Source: Pseudolabrys sp. (GTDB lineage Bacteria; Pseudomonadota; Alphaproteobacteria; Rhizobiales; Xanthobacteraceae). Taken from it: DNA of 64,000 nucleotides. The DNA is taken from positions 1-64,000 of the forward strand of contig JAHCKG010000025.1 in NCBI GenBank assembly GCA_026125895.1, given 5' to 3'. Positions 7,178-15,761 of the stretch are shown piece by piece. Below the pieces are notes generated by a model. It was not told where the DNA came from and did not search any database. It worked only from the letters and a program-made list of their open reading frames with translations. The first letter of the stretch is position 1. Each line of letters starts with the position of its first letter. A program made the translations under genes and the position numbers.

Positions 7178-8530
7178 CTAGCCGGTCTGTTCCGTCGCGT
7201 CGCGACGGCTGATGCCGTGCCGAGTCATCTTCTCATTGAGCGTGCGGCGCGGAACGCCCAGCGCCTGCGCGACGGCGGCCATGTCGCCGCGATGCTCGCG
7301 AATGGCGGCTGCGATCAGTTCGCGCTCGAAGGCGGCGAGTTGCGCCGGCAGCCAGGCCGCGGCCGCGTCCAGGGCGGGCAATGCCAGCTGCTCCGCCGGC
7401 GTCTCCAGGCCGATGGCGAAACGCTCGGCCGCTGTGCGCAATTCACGCACGTTGCCCGGCCAATCGTGGCGCAGCAGCGCCGCGATATTGCCCTTGTCGA
7501 GCGGCCGCAACTCGCGGCCGTGACGGTGCGCGGCCTCGCTGGCGAAATGCAGGAAGAGCAGGGGAATATCCTCGCCGCGCTCGCGCAGCGGCGGCAGCAC
7601 GATCTCGCCGACGTGCAGGCGATAATACAGATCCTGGCGGAAGCGCCCGGCTTCGCTCGCCGCCTTGAGATCTTCCTTGGTGGCGGCGACGATGCGCAGA
7701 TCGAGCGGGATCGGCCGGTTGGAGCCGAGGCGTTCGATGTGCCGCTCCTGAACCGCGCGCAGCACCTTGGCCTGCAAGGCGAGCGGCATGCTTTCGATTT
7801 CGTCGAGCAGCAAGGTGCCGCCATTGGCGTATTCGAGCCGGCCGACGCGGACGCCGCGGGCGCCGGTGAAGGCGCCGGCCTCGTGGCCGAACAATTCGCT
7901 CTCGAACATGTCGGCGGGAATGGCGGCGCAGTTGATGGCGACATAGGGACCGGAGGCGCGGCGCGACAGATCGTGCAGCGCGCGGGCCACGACCTCCTTG
8001 CCGGTGCCGGTCTCGCCCATGACGATGACATCGCAATCGACGCTGGCCAGCGCCGCGATCTTGGCGCGCATGGCCGCGGCCTGCGGGCTCGACCCGATCA
8101 CGCGGCCGGCGAGATTCTCCTCGCCGCCGAGCAGCGAGCGCAGGCGAATGACCTCGCGCATCAGGCGGCGCTTGTCGTCCGCCTTGCGGATGACCTCGAC
8201 CAGATGTTCGGGCTCGAACGGCTTGAGCAGGAAATCGTAGGCGCCGAGCCGCATCGCCTCGACAGCGAGTGGCACGTCGCCATGACCGGTGATGAGGATC
8301 ACGGGCAAGGTCGGGTCGAGTTCGGTGAAATGCCGCAGCACCGACAGGCCGTCGGCGCCGGGCATGCGCACGTCGCTGACGATGACGTCCGGCGGGTCGG
8401 CCGCCGCCATCGCGAAGGCGCGTTCGGCGCTGTCGGCGGCGGCGACGTCAAAGCCGGACAGCTCGAGCCATTGCACGGACGAGGTGCGCAGCGCTTTGTC
8501 GTCGTCAACGAACAGGACGCGGCAGGCCAT
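7178..8530 (-). CDS. Sigma-54-dependent response regulator, DctD-like
   Basis: This 450-residue NtrC-family regulator activates RpoN promoters when phosphorylated. Domains in order are: receiver (1-120; acidic pocket D9-D11, phospho-acceptor D53 in VSDVRMP, K103); AAA+ domain (about 143-370) with Walker A GETGTGKE at 172-179, GAFTGA sigma-54-contact loop at 219-224 and Walker B LLLDEIE at 240-246; Fis-type helix-turn-helix at the C-terminus (MAAVAQALGVPRRTLNEKM). It starts two bases after the stop of the kinase gene, so the two form one operon. Context strongly suggests it controls one or both flanking TAXI-TRAP systems, in the way DctD controls C4-dicarboxylate uptake in rhizobia. That target assignment is inference. 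Confidence 0.94.
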   Translation of the reverse strand: MACRVLFVDDDKALRTSSVQWLELSGFDVAAADSAERAFAMAAADPPDVIVSDVRMPGADGLSVLRHFTELDPTLPVILITGHGDVPLAVEAMRLGAYDFLLKPFEPEHLVEVIRKADDKRRLMREVIRLRSLLGGEENLAGRVIGSSPQAAAMRAKIAALASVDCDVIVMGETGTGKEVVARALHDLSRRASGPYVAINCAAIPADMFESELFGHEAGAFTGARGVRVGRLEYANGGTLLLDEIESMPLALQAKVLRAVQERHIERLGSNRPIPLDLRIVAATKEDLKAASEAGRFRQDLYYRLHVGEIVLPPLRERGEDIPLLFLHFASEAAHRHGRELRPLDKGNIAALLRHDWPGNVRELRTAAERFAIGLETPAEQLALPALDAAAAWLPAQLAAFERELIAAAIREHRGDMAAVAQALGVPRRTLNEKMTRHGISRRDATEQTG

Positions 8531-8532
8531 CG

Positions 8533-10371
8533 TCAGGCCCCGAGCGCGGTGACGGCTGGCGCGGCGGCCTGCGCGAGCGGCAGGCTGAACGAGAATTCGG
8601 CGCCGCCGCCGTCACGGTTCTGGGCGCGCAGGCGCCCGCCGTGATCCTCGATGATGGCGTAGGAGATCGACAGGCCGAGGCCGAGACCCTTGCCGACCTG
8701 CTTGGTGGTGAAGAACGGATCGAACACCGATGCCATGTCGCCGGCCGCGATGCCGGAGCCGGTGTCGGCGACGCCCACCTGCACCTGGTCGTCGTTCTGC
8801 ATGACCGACACCGCGATCATGCGCTCGCGCGCATGGGACACCGCATCGGCGGCATTGCTCAGGAGGTTGAGCAGCACCTGCTCGAGCCGCGTCGCATTGC
8901 CGGTGACCATGACGCCGCCGGCCGGCATGTCGATGACCGTGCGCACGCCTTCGGCGCCGAGCCGGGCATTGGCCAGCGCCAGCGCGCGCTGCACGACGAC
9001 CGTGACATCCACCGGCTCCATCTCGCCGAAATCCTTGCGCGCGAAGGCGCGCAGATGCTGCGTCAGTTCGCTCATGCGCGCGACGAGGTCGTCGATGGTC
9101 GCCACCGTCGCGGCGGCGCGTTCGGTCGCGCCGTTGCGGATCAACAGTTTGGCGCTCGCCAGGGTCGTCTTCAACGCGGCGAGCGGCTGGTTGATCTCAT
9201 GGGCCAAAGCCGCCGACATCTGGCCGAGCGCGGCGAGCTTGCTCGCCTGCACGAGTTCGTCCTGCGCGCGCTTGAGCGCTTCCTCGGCGCGACGGCGGTC
9301 TTCGATCTCGCGGCTCAGGCTGTCATTGGCGCGGACGAGTTCCTGCGTGCGCTCGGTGACGCGCTGTTCGAGGAGGTCATGGGCGTCGAGTTTGGCGCGC
9401 AACGCGGCCCGGCGGCCGCGCCACCACAGGAACAGCAGCAGCAACACCGCCGCGGTCAGCGCGGAGGCGGCGCCGGCGAGAATGGCGGCGTGGCGGATCG
9501 GGGCGAGATCAGTAAACGAATAGAGCGTCCAGCCGTAGCCTTCGAGATCGGAGCGCGTGACGAGGAAGCTGTGCTGCTCGTTGTCCGCCATCTCTATCTT
9601 CACGACATCGCCGTTGGCCGGCGACTGGGCATGCTTGAGCAGCGGCCAGCCTTCCAGCGAGATGCCGGAATATTGCATCGAGCGCCGGATGTCGGCGCGT
9701 TCAGTTTCGCTCAGCGGGCGGATCGGGCGGTACTTCCAGTTCGGCGGACTGGCGAGAAACAGGACGCCGCGGTTGTCGGCGAGCGCGATGTTGCTGCCGG
9801 CCGAACGCCAGTCGGCTTCGAGGCCCTCGAGCGAGATCTTCACCACCGCGACGCCGAGCAACGTGCCGTTACGCCACACCGGCCGCGACAGGAAATAGCC
9901 CGGCTCGCCGGTGGTGACGCCTATGGCGAAGAACTGGCCGCGGCCATGCTCCACGGCGTCGCGGAAATAGGGACGAAAGCTGTAGTTCTCGCCGACGAAG
10001 CTTTTGGGCTGGTCGTAATTGCTCGCCGCCAGCGTCAGGCCCGACGCATTCATGATGTAGAGGTCATCGGCCCCGGCCGCGGTCGCCAGCGCGGCGAGCG
10101 AGCGATTGACGCGGTCGATGAGCGCACGATCGGTCGGCGCCTGCAGCATGCGGTGGATGCCCTCGTCATTGGCGAGAACGAAGGGCAGGGTACGGAATCG
10201 CTCGACCACCTGATCGAGCGTCGAGGCATAGAGGCCGATGCGCTCGTCACCGGTCGCCCTCGCCTCGGCCCGGCCGCTGCGGTCGTAGACGAGATAGCCG
10301 CAGGTGCCGACGGCCGCGATGACCAGCAGCGCCGCGCACCAGGACAGGATCGATTTCGACGGGACTTTCAC
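8533..10371 (-). CDS. Sensor histidine kinase, DctB-like (dCache)
   Basis: This 612-residue membrane sensor partners the adjacent response regulator. It has TM1 at about 8-28, a periplasmic ligand-sensing region of about 260 residues with tandem Cache-like folds (LYIMNASGLTLAASN, ENYSFRPYFRDA, GEPGYFLSRPVW), and TM2 at about 296-317. A long coiled coil follows (330-375), then the HisKA domain with phospho-acceptor H391 in LAHEINQPLAALKT, and the HATPase_c domain (N box NLLSNAADAV, G boxes DTGSGI and GKGLGLGL). The layout and the FFTTKxxGKGLGLGLS end match DctB-type kinases. The start is GTG 10371, with GGAG nine bases upstream. It probably senses the solute carried by the neighbouring transporters directly in the periplasm. 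Confidence 0.93.
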   Translation of the reverse strand: MKVPSKSILSWCAALLVIAAVGTCGYLVYDRSGRAEARATGDERIGLYASTLDQVVERFRTLPFVLANDEGIHRMLQAPTDRALIDRVNRSLAALATAAGADDLYIMNASGLTLAASNYDQPKSFVGENYSFRPYFRDAVEHGRGQFFAIGVTTGEPGYFLSRPVWRNGTLLGVAVVKISLEGLEADWRSAGSNIALADNRGVLFLASPPNWKYRPIRPLSETERADIRRSMQYSGISLEGWPLLKHAQSPANGDVVKIEMADNEQHSFLVTRSDLEGYGWTLYSFTDLAPIRHAAILAGAASALTAAVLLLLFLWWRGRRAALRAKLDAHDLLEQRVTERTQELVRANDSLSREIEDRRRAEEALKRAQDELVQASKLAALGQMSAALAHEINQPLAALKTTLASAKLLIRNGATERAAATVATIDDLVARMSELTQHLRAFARKDFGEMEPVDVTVVVQRALALANARLGAEGVRTVIDMPAGGVMVTGNATRLEQVLLNLLSNAADAVSHARERMIAVSVMQNDDQVQVGVADTGSGIAAGDMASVFDPFFTTKQVGKGLGLGLSISYAIIEDHGGRLRAQNRDGGGAEFSFSLPLAQAAAPAVTALGA

Positions 10372-10587
10372 ACACGGATACTCCAGCGGGCCGCAATGTG
10401 CGTGAAGGCGCCCGCCAAGACAAGTTGGGCGCGGGCAGCCGTCGGGGCCGGTTCCGTGGCTCTATTGCGCCGCAGCGGCGCGGGCGATTTTGCCCGCCGC
10501 GCAAACGTGATATGGCCGGGGGGCGACGGACTGCGATCGAGACGAAGGCGAAAAGCCCGCGATCGGCAGAATTGGATTGGGGGGACG

Positions 10588-12795
10588 ATGACCGCGGACG
10601 AGAAGACGGCTGCCGTAACGGATGACAGCATTTCCGCCGAGGGCCTGCGCAAGGCCGAAGAATATGTCCAGCAGGAAGAAGGCGCGGGCAACCGCCTGAC
10701 CGGCTGGGTCGGCACCGCGGTGATCGGCATCGCCATTGCGATGACCTTGTTCCACCTCTACGCGGCCTACGACATCGTCCCGACGCAGCCGCTGCGCTAC
10801 ATCCACGTCGCCTTCGTGCTGCTGCTCAGCTTCATGCTCTTTCCCATGGCGGATCGTTTTCGCAACCGCCTGCAATGGTTCGACGTCATCCCGGCGCTCG
10901 CCGGCATCGTCATCATCCTTTACGCCCTGTGGGGCGGCGAGGACTTCACCGACCGCGCCACGGTGCCCGACCGGATGGACGTCATCATGGGGGGCCTGTT
11001 CATCGTGCTCGTGCTCGAGGCGGCGCGGCGCACCACCGGCCCGATCATGCCGATCGTCGCCATTCTGTTCATCGCCTATGCGATGCTCGGCCCGCATCTG
11101 CCGCCGCCATGGACGCATCGCGGCTTCGACATCGCGCGCCTGGTCGGCCATCTGTTCATCACGCTCGAAGGCATCTTCGGCGTCGCGGTGGACGTGTCGG
11201 CGTCGCTGATCATCATGTTCACGATCTACGGCGCTATTCTCCAGCATTCCGGCGCCGGCAAGTTCTTCATCGACTTCTCGCTCGCCGTGATGGGCGGCAA
11301 GCCGTCGAGCGCCGGCCGCGCCGTCGTCGCCTCATCGTTCCTGCTCGGCGGGCCGTCGGGCTCGGGCGTCGCCACCACGGTGATGATCGGCACGGTCGCC
11401 TGGCCGATGCTCAAGAAAGCCGGCTTCGAGCGCAATGCCGCGGGCGGCCTGCTCGCCGCCGGCGGCCTCGGCGCCATCATCTCGCCGCCGGTGCTGGGCG
11501 CGGCGGCGTTCCTGATCGCCGAGTTTCTCAAGATCGGCTATCTCGATGTCATCTGGATGGCGGTGATTCCGACCTGTCTCTATTACCTGTCGCTCGTCTT
11601 CATGGTCGAGCTCGACGCGCTGCGCTTTGGCGCCCGCGAGGTCGTGTTCAAGCAGGACATGACCATCGCGCAGATGACGCGGCGCTACGGCTTCCACTTC
11701 GTGTCGCTGGTCGCGGTCGTCATCTTCATGGTGATCGGCTTCTCGCCGATGCTGTCGGTTTTCTATTCGACGGTGCTCGCCTTCACCATGAGCGCGCTGG
11801 CGCCGGAGACCGCGCTCGGCCCGCGGCGTCTGCTGCTGGCGCTGCTCGCCGCCAGCGTCGGCATCGCCGTGCTGATGGCGGTTCCCGGCGTGTCGCTGTC
11901 GGCGGCCGGCAGCGCCTTGCAGACCTATTTTCCGCTGCTCATCCTCGTGATCATGGGCGCCATCGCCTATCTCGGCCTGACGCAGAAAGGCCGTGAGAAA
12001 GTGCCGAGCGCGGCCAAGATGACCTCGGCGCTGGCCGACGGTTCGATCGGCGTGCTCAGCGCCGCGACCACCTGCGCCGCCGCCGGCATCATCGTGGGCG
12101 TCGTCACGCTGACCGGCCTCGGCCTCAAGTTCTCATCGATTGTCATCGACATGGCCGGCGGCAGCCTGCTGCTGACCGCGATCTACACGTCGCTCGTCGT
12201 GTGGATCATCGGGCTCGCGGTGCCGGTGACGGCGTCCTACATCATCTGCGCGGTGATCGCGGCGCCGGCGCTGATCAAGCTCGGCGTGCCGGACTACGCC
12301 GCGCACATGTTCATCTTCTATTACGCGGTGCTCTCGGAAGTGTCGCCGCCGACGGCGCTGTCGCCTTTCGCCGCCGCGGCGATCACCGGCGGCGATCCCT
12401 ACAAGACCACCTTGCAGGCGTGGAAATACACGCTGCCGGCCTTCCTCGTGCCCTTCGTCTTCGTGCTCGATCCGCTTGGCATCGGCCTGCTGATGAAGAT
12501 CCCGAAGGACGGCTCGTGGCTCGACATCGTCTGGATCGCCGTCGTCACCGCGGCCGGTCTGGCGGCGCTGTCCGCCGCGGCGCAGAGCTGGGCGCTGCGG
12601 CATACCCCGCCGGTCGAACGCTTCCTGTTCCTGATCGCGGGCCTGCTGCTGGTGTTCCCCAGTTTGCTCGAGGCCATGCTCGAATACGTCACCGGGCTCG
12701 ATATTCCGCACCCGGCGCCGTTCGGGATCGCGATTGGCGCGGCGGTTCTGTTGTGGCAGTGGAAATCGCCGCGACCTTCGGCCGCGTCGGTCTGA
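10588..12795 (+). CDS. TAXI-TRAP transporter fused permease, system 2
   Basis: This 735-residue fused DctQM permease is of the same family as the one at 3764-5887 and is divergent from the two-component genes. After a polar N-terminus (about 50 residues) it has four TM helices of the Q part and about 12 of the M part, with the conserved segments LLGGPSGSGVATTVMIG, LGAIISPPVLGAAAFLIAE and VPVTASYIICAVIAAPAL. ATG 10588 is chosen because GGGGGGA lies 3-9 bases upstream and the protein start (MTADEKTAAV) resembles relatives; the frame stays open far upstream without coding character. The matching binding protein is encoded 121 bases downstream, so gene order (permease first) is the reverse of system 1. 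Confidence 0.92.
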   Translation: MTADEKTAAVTDDSISAEGLRKAEEYVQQEEGAGNRLTGWVGTAVIGIAIAMTLFHLYAAYDIVPTQPLRYIHVAFVLLLSFMLFPMADRFRNRLQWFDVIPALAGIVIILYALWGGEDFTDRATVPDRMDVIMGGLFIVLVLEAARRTTGPIMPIVAILFIAYAMLGPHLPPPWTHRGFDIARLVGHLFITLEGIFGVAVDVSASLIIMFTIYGAILQHSGAGKFFIDFSLAVMGGKPSSAGRAVVASSFLLGGPSGSGVATTVMIGTVAWPMLKKAGFERNAAGGLLAAGGLGAIISPPVLGAAAFLIAEFLKIGYLDVIWMAVIPTCLYYLSLVFMVELDALRFGAREVVFKQDMTIAQMTRRYGFHFVSLVAVVIFMVIGFSPMLSVFYSTVLAFTMSALAPETALGPRRLLLALLAASVGIAVLMAVPGVSLSAAGSALQTYFPLLILVIMGAIAYLGLTQKGREKVPSAAKMTSALADGSIGVLSAATTCAAAGIIVGVVTLTGLGLKFSSIVIDMAGGSLLLTAIYTSLVVWIIGLAVPVTASYIICAVIAAPALIKLGVPDYAAHMFIFYYAVLSEVSPPTALSPFAAAAITGGDPYKTTLQAWKYTLPAFLVPFVFVLDPLGIGLLMKIPKDGSWLDIVWIAVVTAAGLAALSAAAQSWALRHTPPVERFLFLIAGLLLVFPSLLEAMLEYVTGLDIPHPAPFGIAIGAAVLLWQWKSPRPSAASV

Positions 12796-12816
12796 CGCCG
12801 GAAAGGCCGTTGGAAT

Positions 12817-12865
12817 TGCCGGATTGAACCGGCACAATAAAGACGAGAAGCCGGGGATACCCGGC
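12817..12865 (+). other. Two consecutive hairpins between permease and binding-protein genes, system 2
   Basis: Hairpin one is TGCCGG-ATTGAA-CCGGCA (12817-12834). Hairpin two is GCCGGG-GATA-CCCGGC (12850-12865). Neither has a following T-run, so they look like RNA-stabilising or processing structures upstream of the binding-protein reading frame rather than terminators. Confidence 0.55.
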
Positions 12866-12916
12866 CGGACTTCAAAATCAGCGTTACTAAAAAAACAGCA
12901 ATGGGAGGCGACAACA

Positions 12917-13882
12917 ATGAACAGGCTTTTCGTCGGCGTACTGGCGGCTGCGGCCACCGTGGCGCTTTCAGTGAGCGGCGCGACGGCGCAGCAGAAGACC
13001 ATCGCCATCGGCACGGGCGGCACGGGCGGCGTTTATTATCCGATCGGCGGCGGCCTCGCCAATCTCCTGTCGAAGAACCTGCCGAACACGCAGGCCACCG
13101 CCGAAGTCACCGGCGGCTCCGTCGATAACCTCAAGCTCATCGGCTCGGGCCAGAGCGAACTCGGCTTCTCGATGGCCGACGCCGCGCTCGATGCCTATAG
13201 CGGTGTCGACAAGTTCAAGGGCAACAAGGTCGGCCTGCAGACGCTGATGGTGCTCTATCCGAACGTCATGCACGTCGTGACCATCGATGGCACCGGCGTC
13301 AACTCGGTCGCCGATCTCAAGGGCAAGCGCGTATCGACCGGCTCGCCCGGCAGCGCCACCGAAGTGATGGCGTTCCGCGTCATCGAGGCCGCCGGTCTCG
13401 ACAAGGACAAGGACATGAAGCGCGAGCGCCTCGGCGTCGCGGAATCGGTCAACGCCATCAAGGATCACAAGATCGATGCCTTCTTCTGGGTCGGCGGCCT
13501 GCCGACGGCGGCGGTCACCGATCTCGGCGCCACGCCCGGCGTGACCATGAAGCTGGTCGATCACTCGGACGTCGTGAAGAAGATGAACGAGAAGTACAAC
13601 AATCTCTACGCGACCGCCGACATCAAGGCCGGCACCTATCCGAACCAGAGCAAGCCGAACAAGGCGACCGCGGTGTGGAACATCCTCGTCACAGGCAGCA
13701 AGATGTCGGACGACGAGGCCTACAACATCGTCAAGCTCATCGTGGACAAGAAGGCCGACCTGGTCGCCGTGCACAAGGAAGCCAACAGCTTCTCGGTCGA
13801 GAACCAGATCAAGGACAACTCGCCGGTGCCGTGGCATCCGGGCGCGGTGAAGTTCTTCAAGGAGCGCGGCGCGAAGATGTAA
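12917..13882 (+). CDS. TAXI-family TRAP solute-binding protein, system 2
   Basis: This 321-residue periplasmic binding protein has a signal peptide (cleavage likely near SGATAQQ, residue 24). The mature start IAIGTGGTGGVYYPIGGGLA is the TAXI signature. Further family segments are TAEVTGGSVDNLKLIGSGQ, GKRVSTGSPGSATEV and PVPWHPGAVKFFKERGA. ATG 12917 has GGGAGG nine bases upstream; the frame is open earlier but non-coding. It serves the fused permease of system 2. It differs clearly from the system 1 protein outside the motifs, so the two systems probably carry different ligands. A strong terminator follows within 30 bases. Confidence 0.92.
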   Translation: MNRLFVGVLAAAATVALSVSGATAQQKTIAIGTGGTGGVYYPIGGGLANLLSKNLPNTQATAEVTGGSVDNLKLIGSGQSELGFSMADAALDAYSGVDKFKGNKVGLQTLMVLYPNVMHVVTIDGTGVNSVADLKGKRVSTGSPGSATEVMAFRVIEAAGLDKDKDMKRERLGVAESVNAIKDHKIDAFFWVGGLPTAAVTDLGATPGVTMKLVDHSDVVKKMNEKYNNLYATADIKAGTYPNQSKPNKATAVWNILVTGSKMSDDEAYNIVKLIVDKKADLVAVHKEANSFSVENQIKDNSPVPWHPGAVKFFKERGAKM

Positions 13883-13906
13883 AGCGGCGTCGCCGGGACA
13901 TGCGAG

Positions 13907-13937
13907 CGGCCCCGCCTCGGGCGGGGCCGTTTTTTTT
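13907..13937 (+). terminator. Rho-independent terminator of TAXI-TRAP operon 2
   Basis: A 10-bp perfect stem CGGCCCCGCC / GGCGGGGCCG with a 3-base loop is followed by eight T residues. The stop codon of the convergent znuB gene (13936-13938) overlaps the end of the T-run. Confidence 0.92.
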
Positions 13938-14736
13938 AATGCGTGTGGCGGGCCGCCGCCGGCCACAACGTCGCGGCGAAATAGACGATGGCGCTGAGCA
14001 CGGCGATGCAGAAGCTCACCGGCCAGTCCGTCTCGAAGGCGATGGCGATGCCGAGCCAGGCTTCCGCCAGCGCGAGCAGGGCGGCCGTGACCAGACCGCT
14101 CCACAGGCCGCCGGTTATGCGTTGCGCGGCGGCGGCGGGTCCGACCATCAGCGTGAATACCATCAGCACCCCGACGATCTGCGCGCAGGCGGCGACCGCC
14201 AGCGCCACGATGGCGAGGAAGGCGGTGGAGATGAAGCGCATCGGCACGCCCTTGGCCTCGGCGAGCTCCGGCTGCAGCGTCGCGAAGATCAAAGGCCGCA
14301 TGATCGCGCCGAGCCCGACGATGGTGAGGCCGCCGAGCAGCGCCAGCGCGCCGATCATGGCGCGATCGACCGCCAGCACGTTGCCGAACAAGAGCGCCGT
14401 CGCCTGCGTCGCGAACGACGTGTAGTAATGCAGGAACAAGAGGCCGAAGCCGAGCGCCAGCGCCAGCACGACGCCGATGGCAACGTCGCGGTTCGAGATG
14501 CGCTCGCTCATCGCGCCCATGGCGATGCCGGCGATGACGGTGAAGCCGACCAGCCCCCACAGCGGCGACAGGCCGATCAGTCCGGCGCCGGTCGCGCCGG
14601 CAAAGCCGATATGCGAGAGCGCGTGACCGGCGAAGGTCTGCCCGCGCATCACCAGGAAATATCCGGTCACGCCGGACACGACGGCGACGATGCCGGCGGC
14701 GATGAAGGCGTTGGTGATGAATTCGTATTGGAACAT
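13936..14736 (-). CDS. znuB: Zinc/metal ABC transporter permease, ZnuB-like
   Basis: This 266-residue inner-membrane protein of the ABC-3 (ZnuB/MntB) family forms the channel of a metal importer. Seven to nine hydrophobic helices are visible. Family landmarks include SGVTGYFLVMRGQTFAGHALSHIGFAGATGA near the N-terminus and MVFTLMVGPAAAAQRIT near the C-terminus, and the cytoplasmic coupling region MSERISNRDVAIG is present. It is the last gene of a znuA, znuC, znuB set, 12 bases after the ATPase gene. The operon-front palindrome suggests zinc control. Manganese or other divalent metal as substrate cannot be excluded from the permease alone. Confidence 0.9.
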   Translation of the reverse strand: MFQYEFITNAFIAAGIVAVVSGVTGYFLVMRGQTFAGHALSHIGFAGATGAGLIGLSPLWGLVGFTVIAGIAMGAMSERISNRDVAIGVVLALALGFGLLFLHYYTSFATQATALLFGNVLAVDRAMIGALALLGGLTIVGLGAIMRPLIFATLQPELAEAKGVPMRFISTAFLAIVALAVAACAQIVGVLMVFTLMVGPAAAAQRITGGLWSGLVTAALLALAEAWLGIAIAFETDWPVSFCIAVLSAIVYFAATLWPAAARHTH

Positions 14737-14748
14737 GGTGCTGTGGCC

Positions 14749-15585
14749 TTAGTGCTCATGCCCGTAGTGGCCATGATCATGCCCGTGCTCATGATCATGC
14801 TGGTGCGCGTCGCGTTCGACATCGCGGCCGCGTGACATGACGAAGATGTGGCCGCCGGCGCGCAGCACTTCGATCTCGGTGCCGTAGAGCTGCGACAGCA
14901 CCGGCGCGGTGACCACCTCATCGACGGTGCCGAGCGCGGCGTGGCCGTTGCCGAGATACAGCACCTTGTCGATGGCCCCGAGCAACTGGTTGAGTTCGTG
15001 CGCCGAAAACAACACCGTAATGCCGCGCTCGCGCGCGATCCTGCGCACCACGTCGATGACGACTTCCTGGTGCCGGGCATCGAGGCTGATCAGTGGCTCG
15101 TCGAGCAGCAACAGCTTCGGCTTGCCCATCAGCGCCTGCGCCAGCAGCAGGCGCTGGCGTTCGCCGCCGGACATGTCGGACAGCGGCCGCCGGGCCAGAT
15201 CGCTGGCGCCGACGGCGTGCAGCGTTTCCTCGATGGCGTGGCGGTCGGCGGCCTTGAGCGAGGGCAGGCCCCAGCGCTCGCCGTGCAGCGAACTGGCGAT
15301 GTAATCGAGGCCGCGCACGCGCAGGTCGGGCAGCACGGTGCGCAGTTGCGGCAGGTAGCCGATGGCTGACGTGCCGAATTTCGGCGTTTCGCCGAACACG
15401 CGCAGCGTGCCGGCGCTCGGCGGCACCAGGCCGAGAATGGCGCGCATCAGCGTCGTCTTGCCGGCGCCATTGGGGCCGAGCACGCCGACGAAGTCGCCCG
15501 CCTGAACAGCGAAGCTGACATCGCGCAGCACGGCGCGGTGGCCGAGCGTGATGGTGGCGTGGTCGAGAGTGATGACGGAGGTCAA
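14749..15585 (-). CDS. znuC: Metal ABC transporter ATPase, ZnuC-like, with histidine-rich tail
   Basis: This 278-residue ATP-binding subunit has Walker A GPNGAGKTT (about 37-45), Q-loop near GYLPQLR, signature LSDMSGGERQR and Walker B LLLLDEPLISLD, followed by a H-loop in LFSAHELN. It powers the ZnuB channel. The last 20 or so residues (HQHDHEHGHDHGHYGHEH) form a histidine-aspartate tail likely to bind zinc in the cytoplasm, possibly as a sensor or store. The start ATG 15585 lacks a clear Shine-Dalgarno site. A palindromic repeat separates it from znuA, so znuC and znuB could be transcribed by read-through or from their own promoter. Confidence 0.92.
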   Translation of the reverse strand: MTSVITLDHATITLGHRAVLRDVSFAVQAGDFVGVLGPNGAGKTTLMRAILGLVPPSAGTLRVFGETPKFGTSAIGYLPQLRTVLPDLRVRGLDYIASSLHGERWGLPSLKAADRHAIEETLHAVGASDLARRPLSDMSGGERQRLLLAQALMGKPKLLLLDEPLISLDARHQEVVIDVVRRIARERGITVLFSAHELNQLLGAIDKVLYLGNGHAALGTVDEVVTAPVLSQLYGTEIEVLRAGGHIFVMSRGRDVERDAHQHDHEHGHDHGHYGHEH

Positions 15586-15620
15586 ATTAGATGCTCGTCG
15601 TATCCGTGTACTCAGGTGCG

Positions 15621-15733
15621 CTCCTTCTCCCCTTGGGGGAGAGGGTTGGGGTGAGGGGGCAAGTGATTATCGACAGTTTGTAACCCCTCACCCGGCACGC
15701 GTTCCGCGTGCCGACCTCTCCCTATGGGAGAGG
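15621..15733. repeat. Palindromic intergenic element (CTCCCC/GGGGAG class) between znuA and znuC
   Basis: The outer arms CTCCTTCTCCCC...GGGTGAGGGG and CCCCTCACCC...ACCTCTCCC are imperfect inverted repeats around a short AT-richer centre. An internal hairpin GGCACGCGTTCCGCGTGCC lies on the right side. It resembles the elements at 28245, 32208, 59725, 60721 and 62110 in architecture but is more divergent. Confidence 0.7.
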
Positions 15734-15761
15734 TGAAGCGCGTCCGCGGTATCGATTAGCC

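Noticed and set aside
8641-10587. Upstream extension of the system 2 TAXI permease frame back to 8641
   Set aside because: This part is antisense to the sensor kinase; the ATG at 10588 with a good ribosome site explains the permease start.
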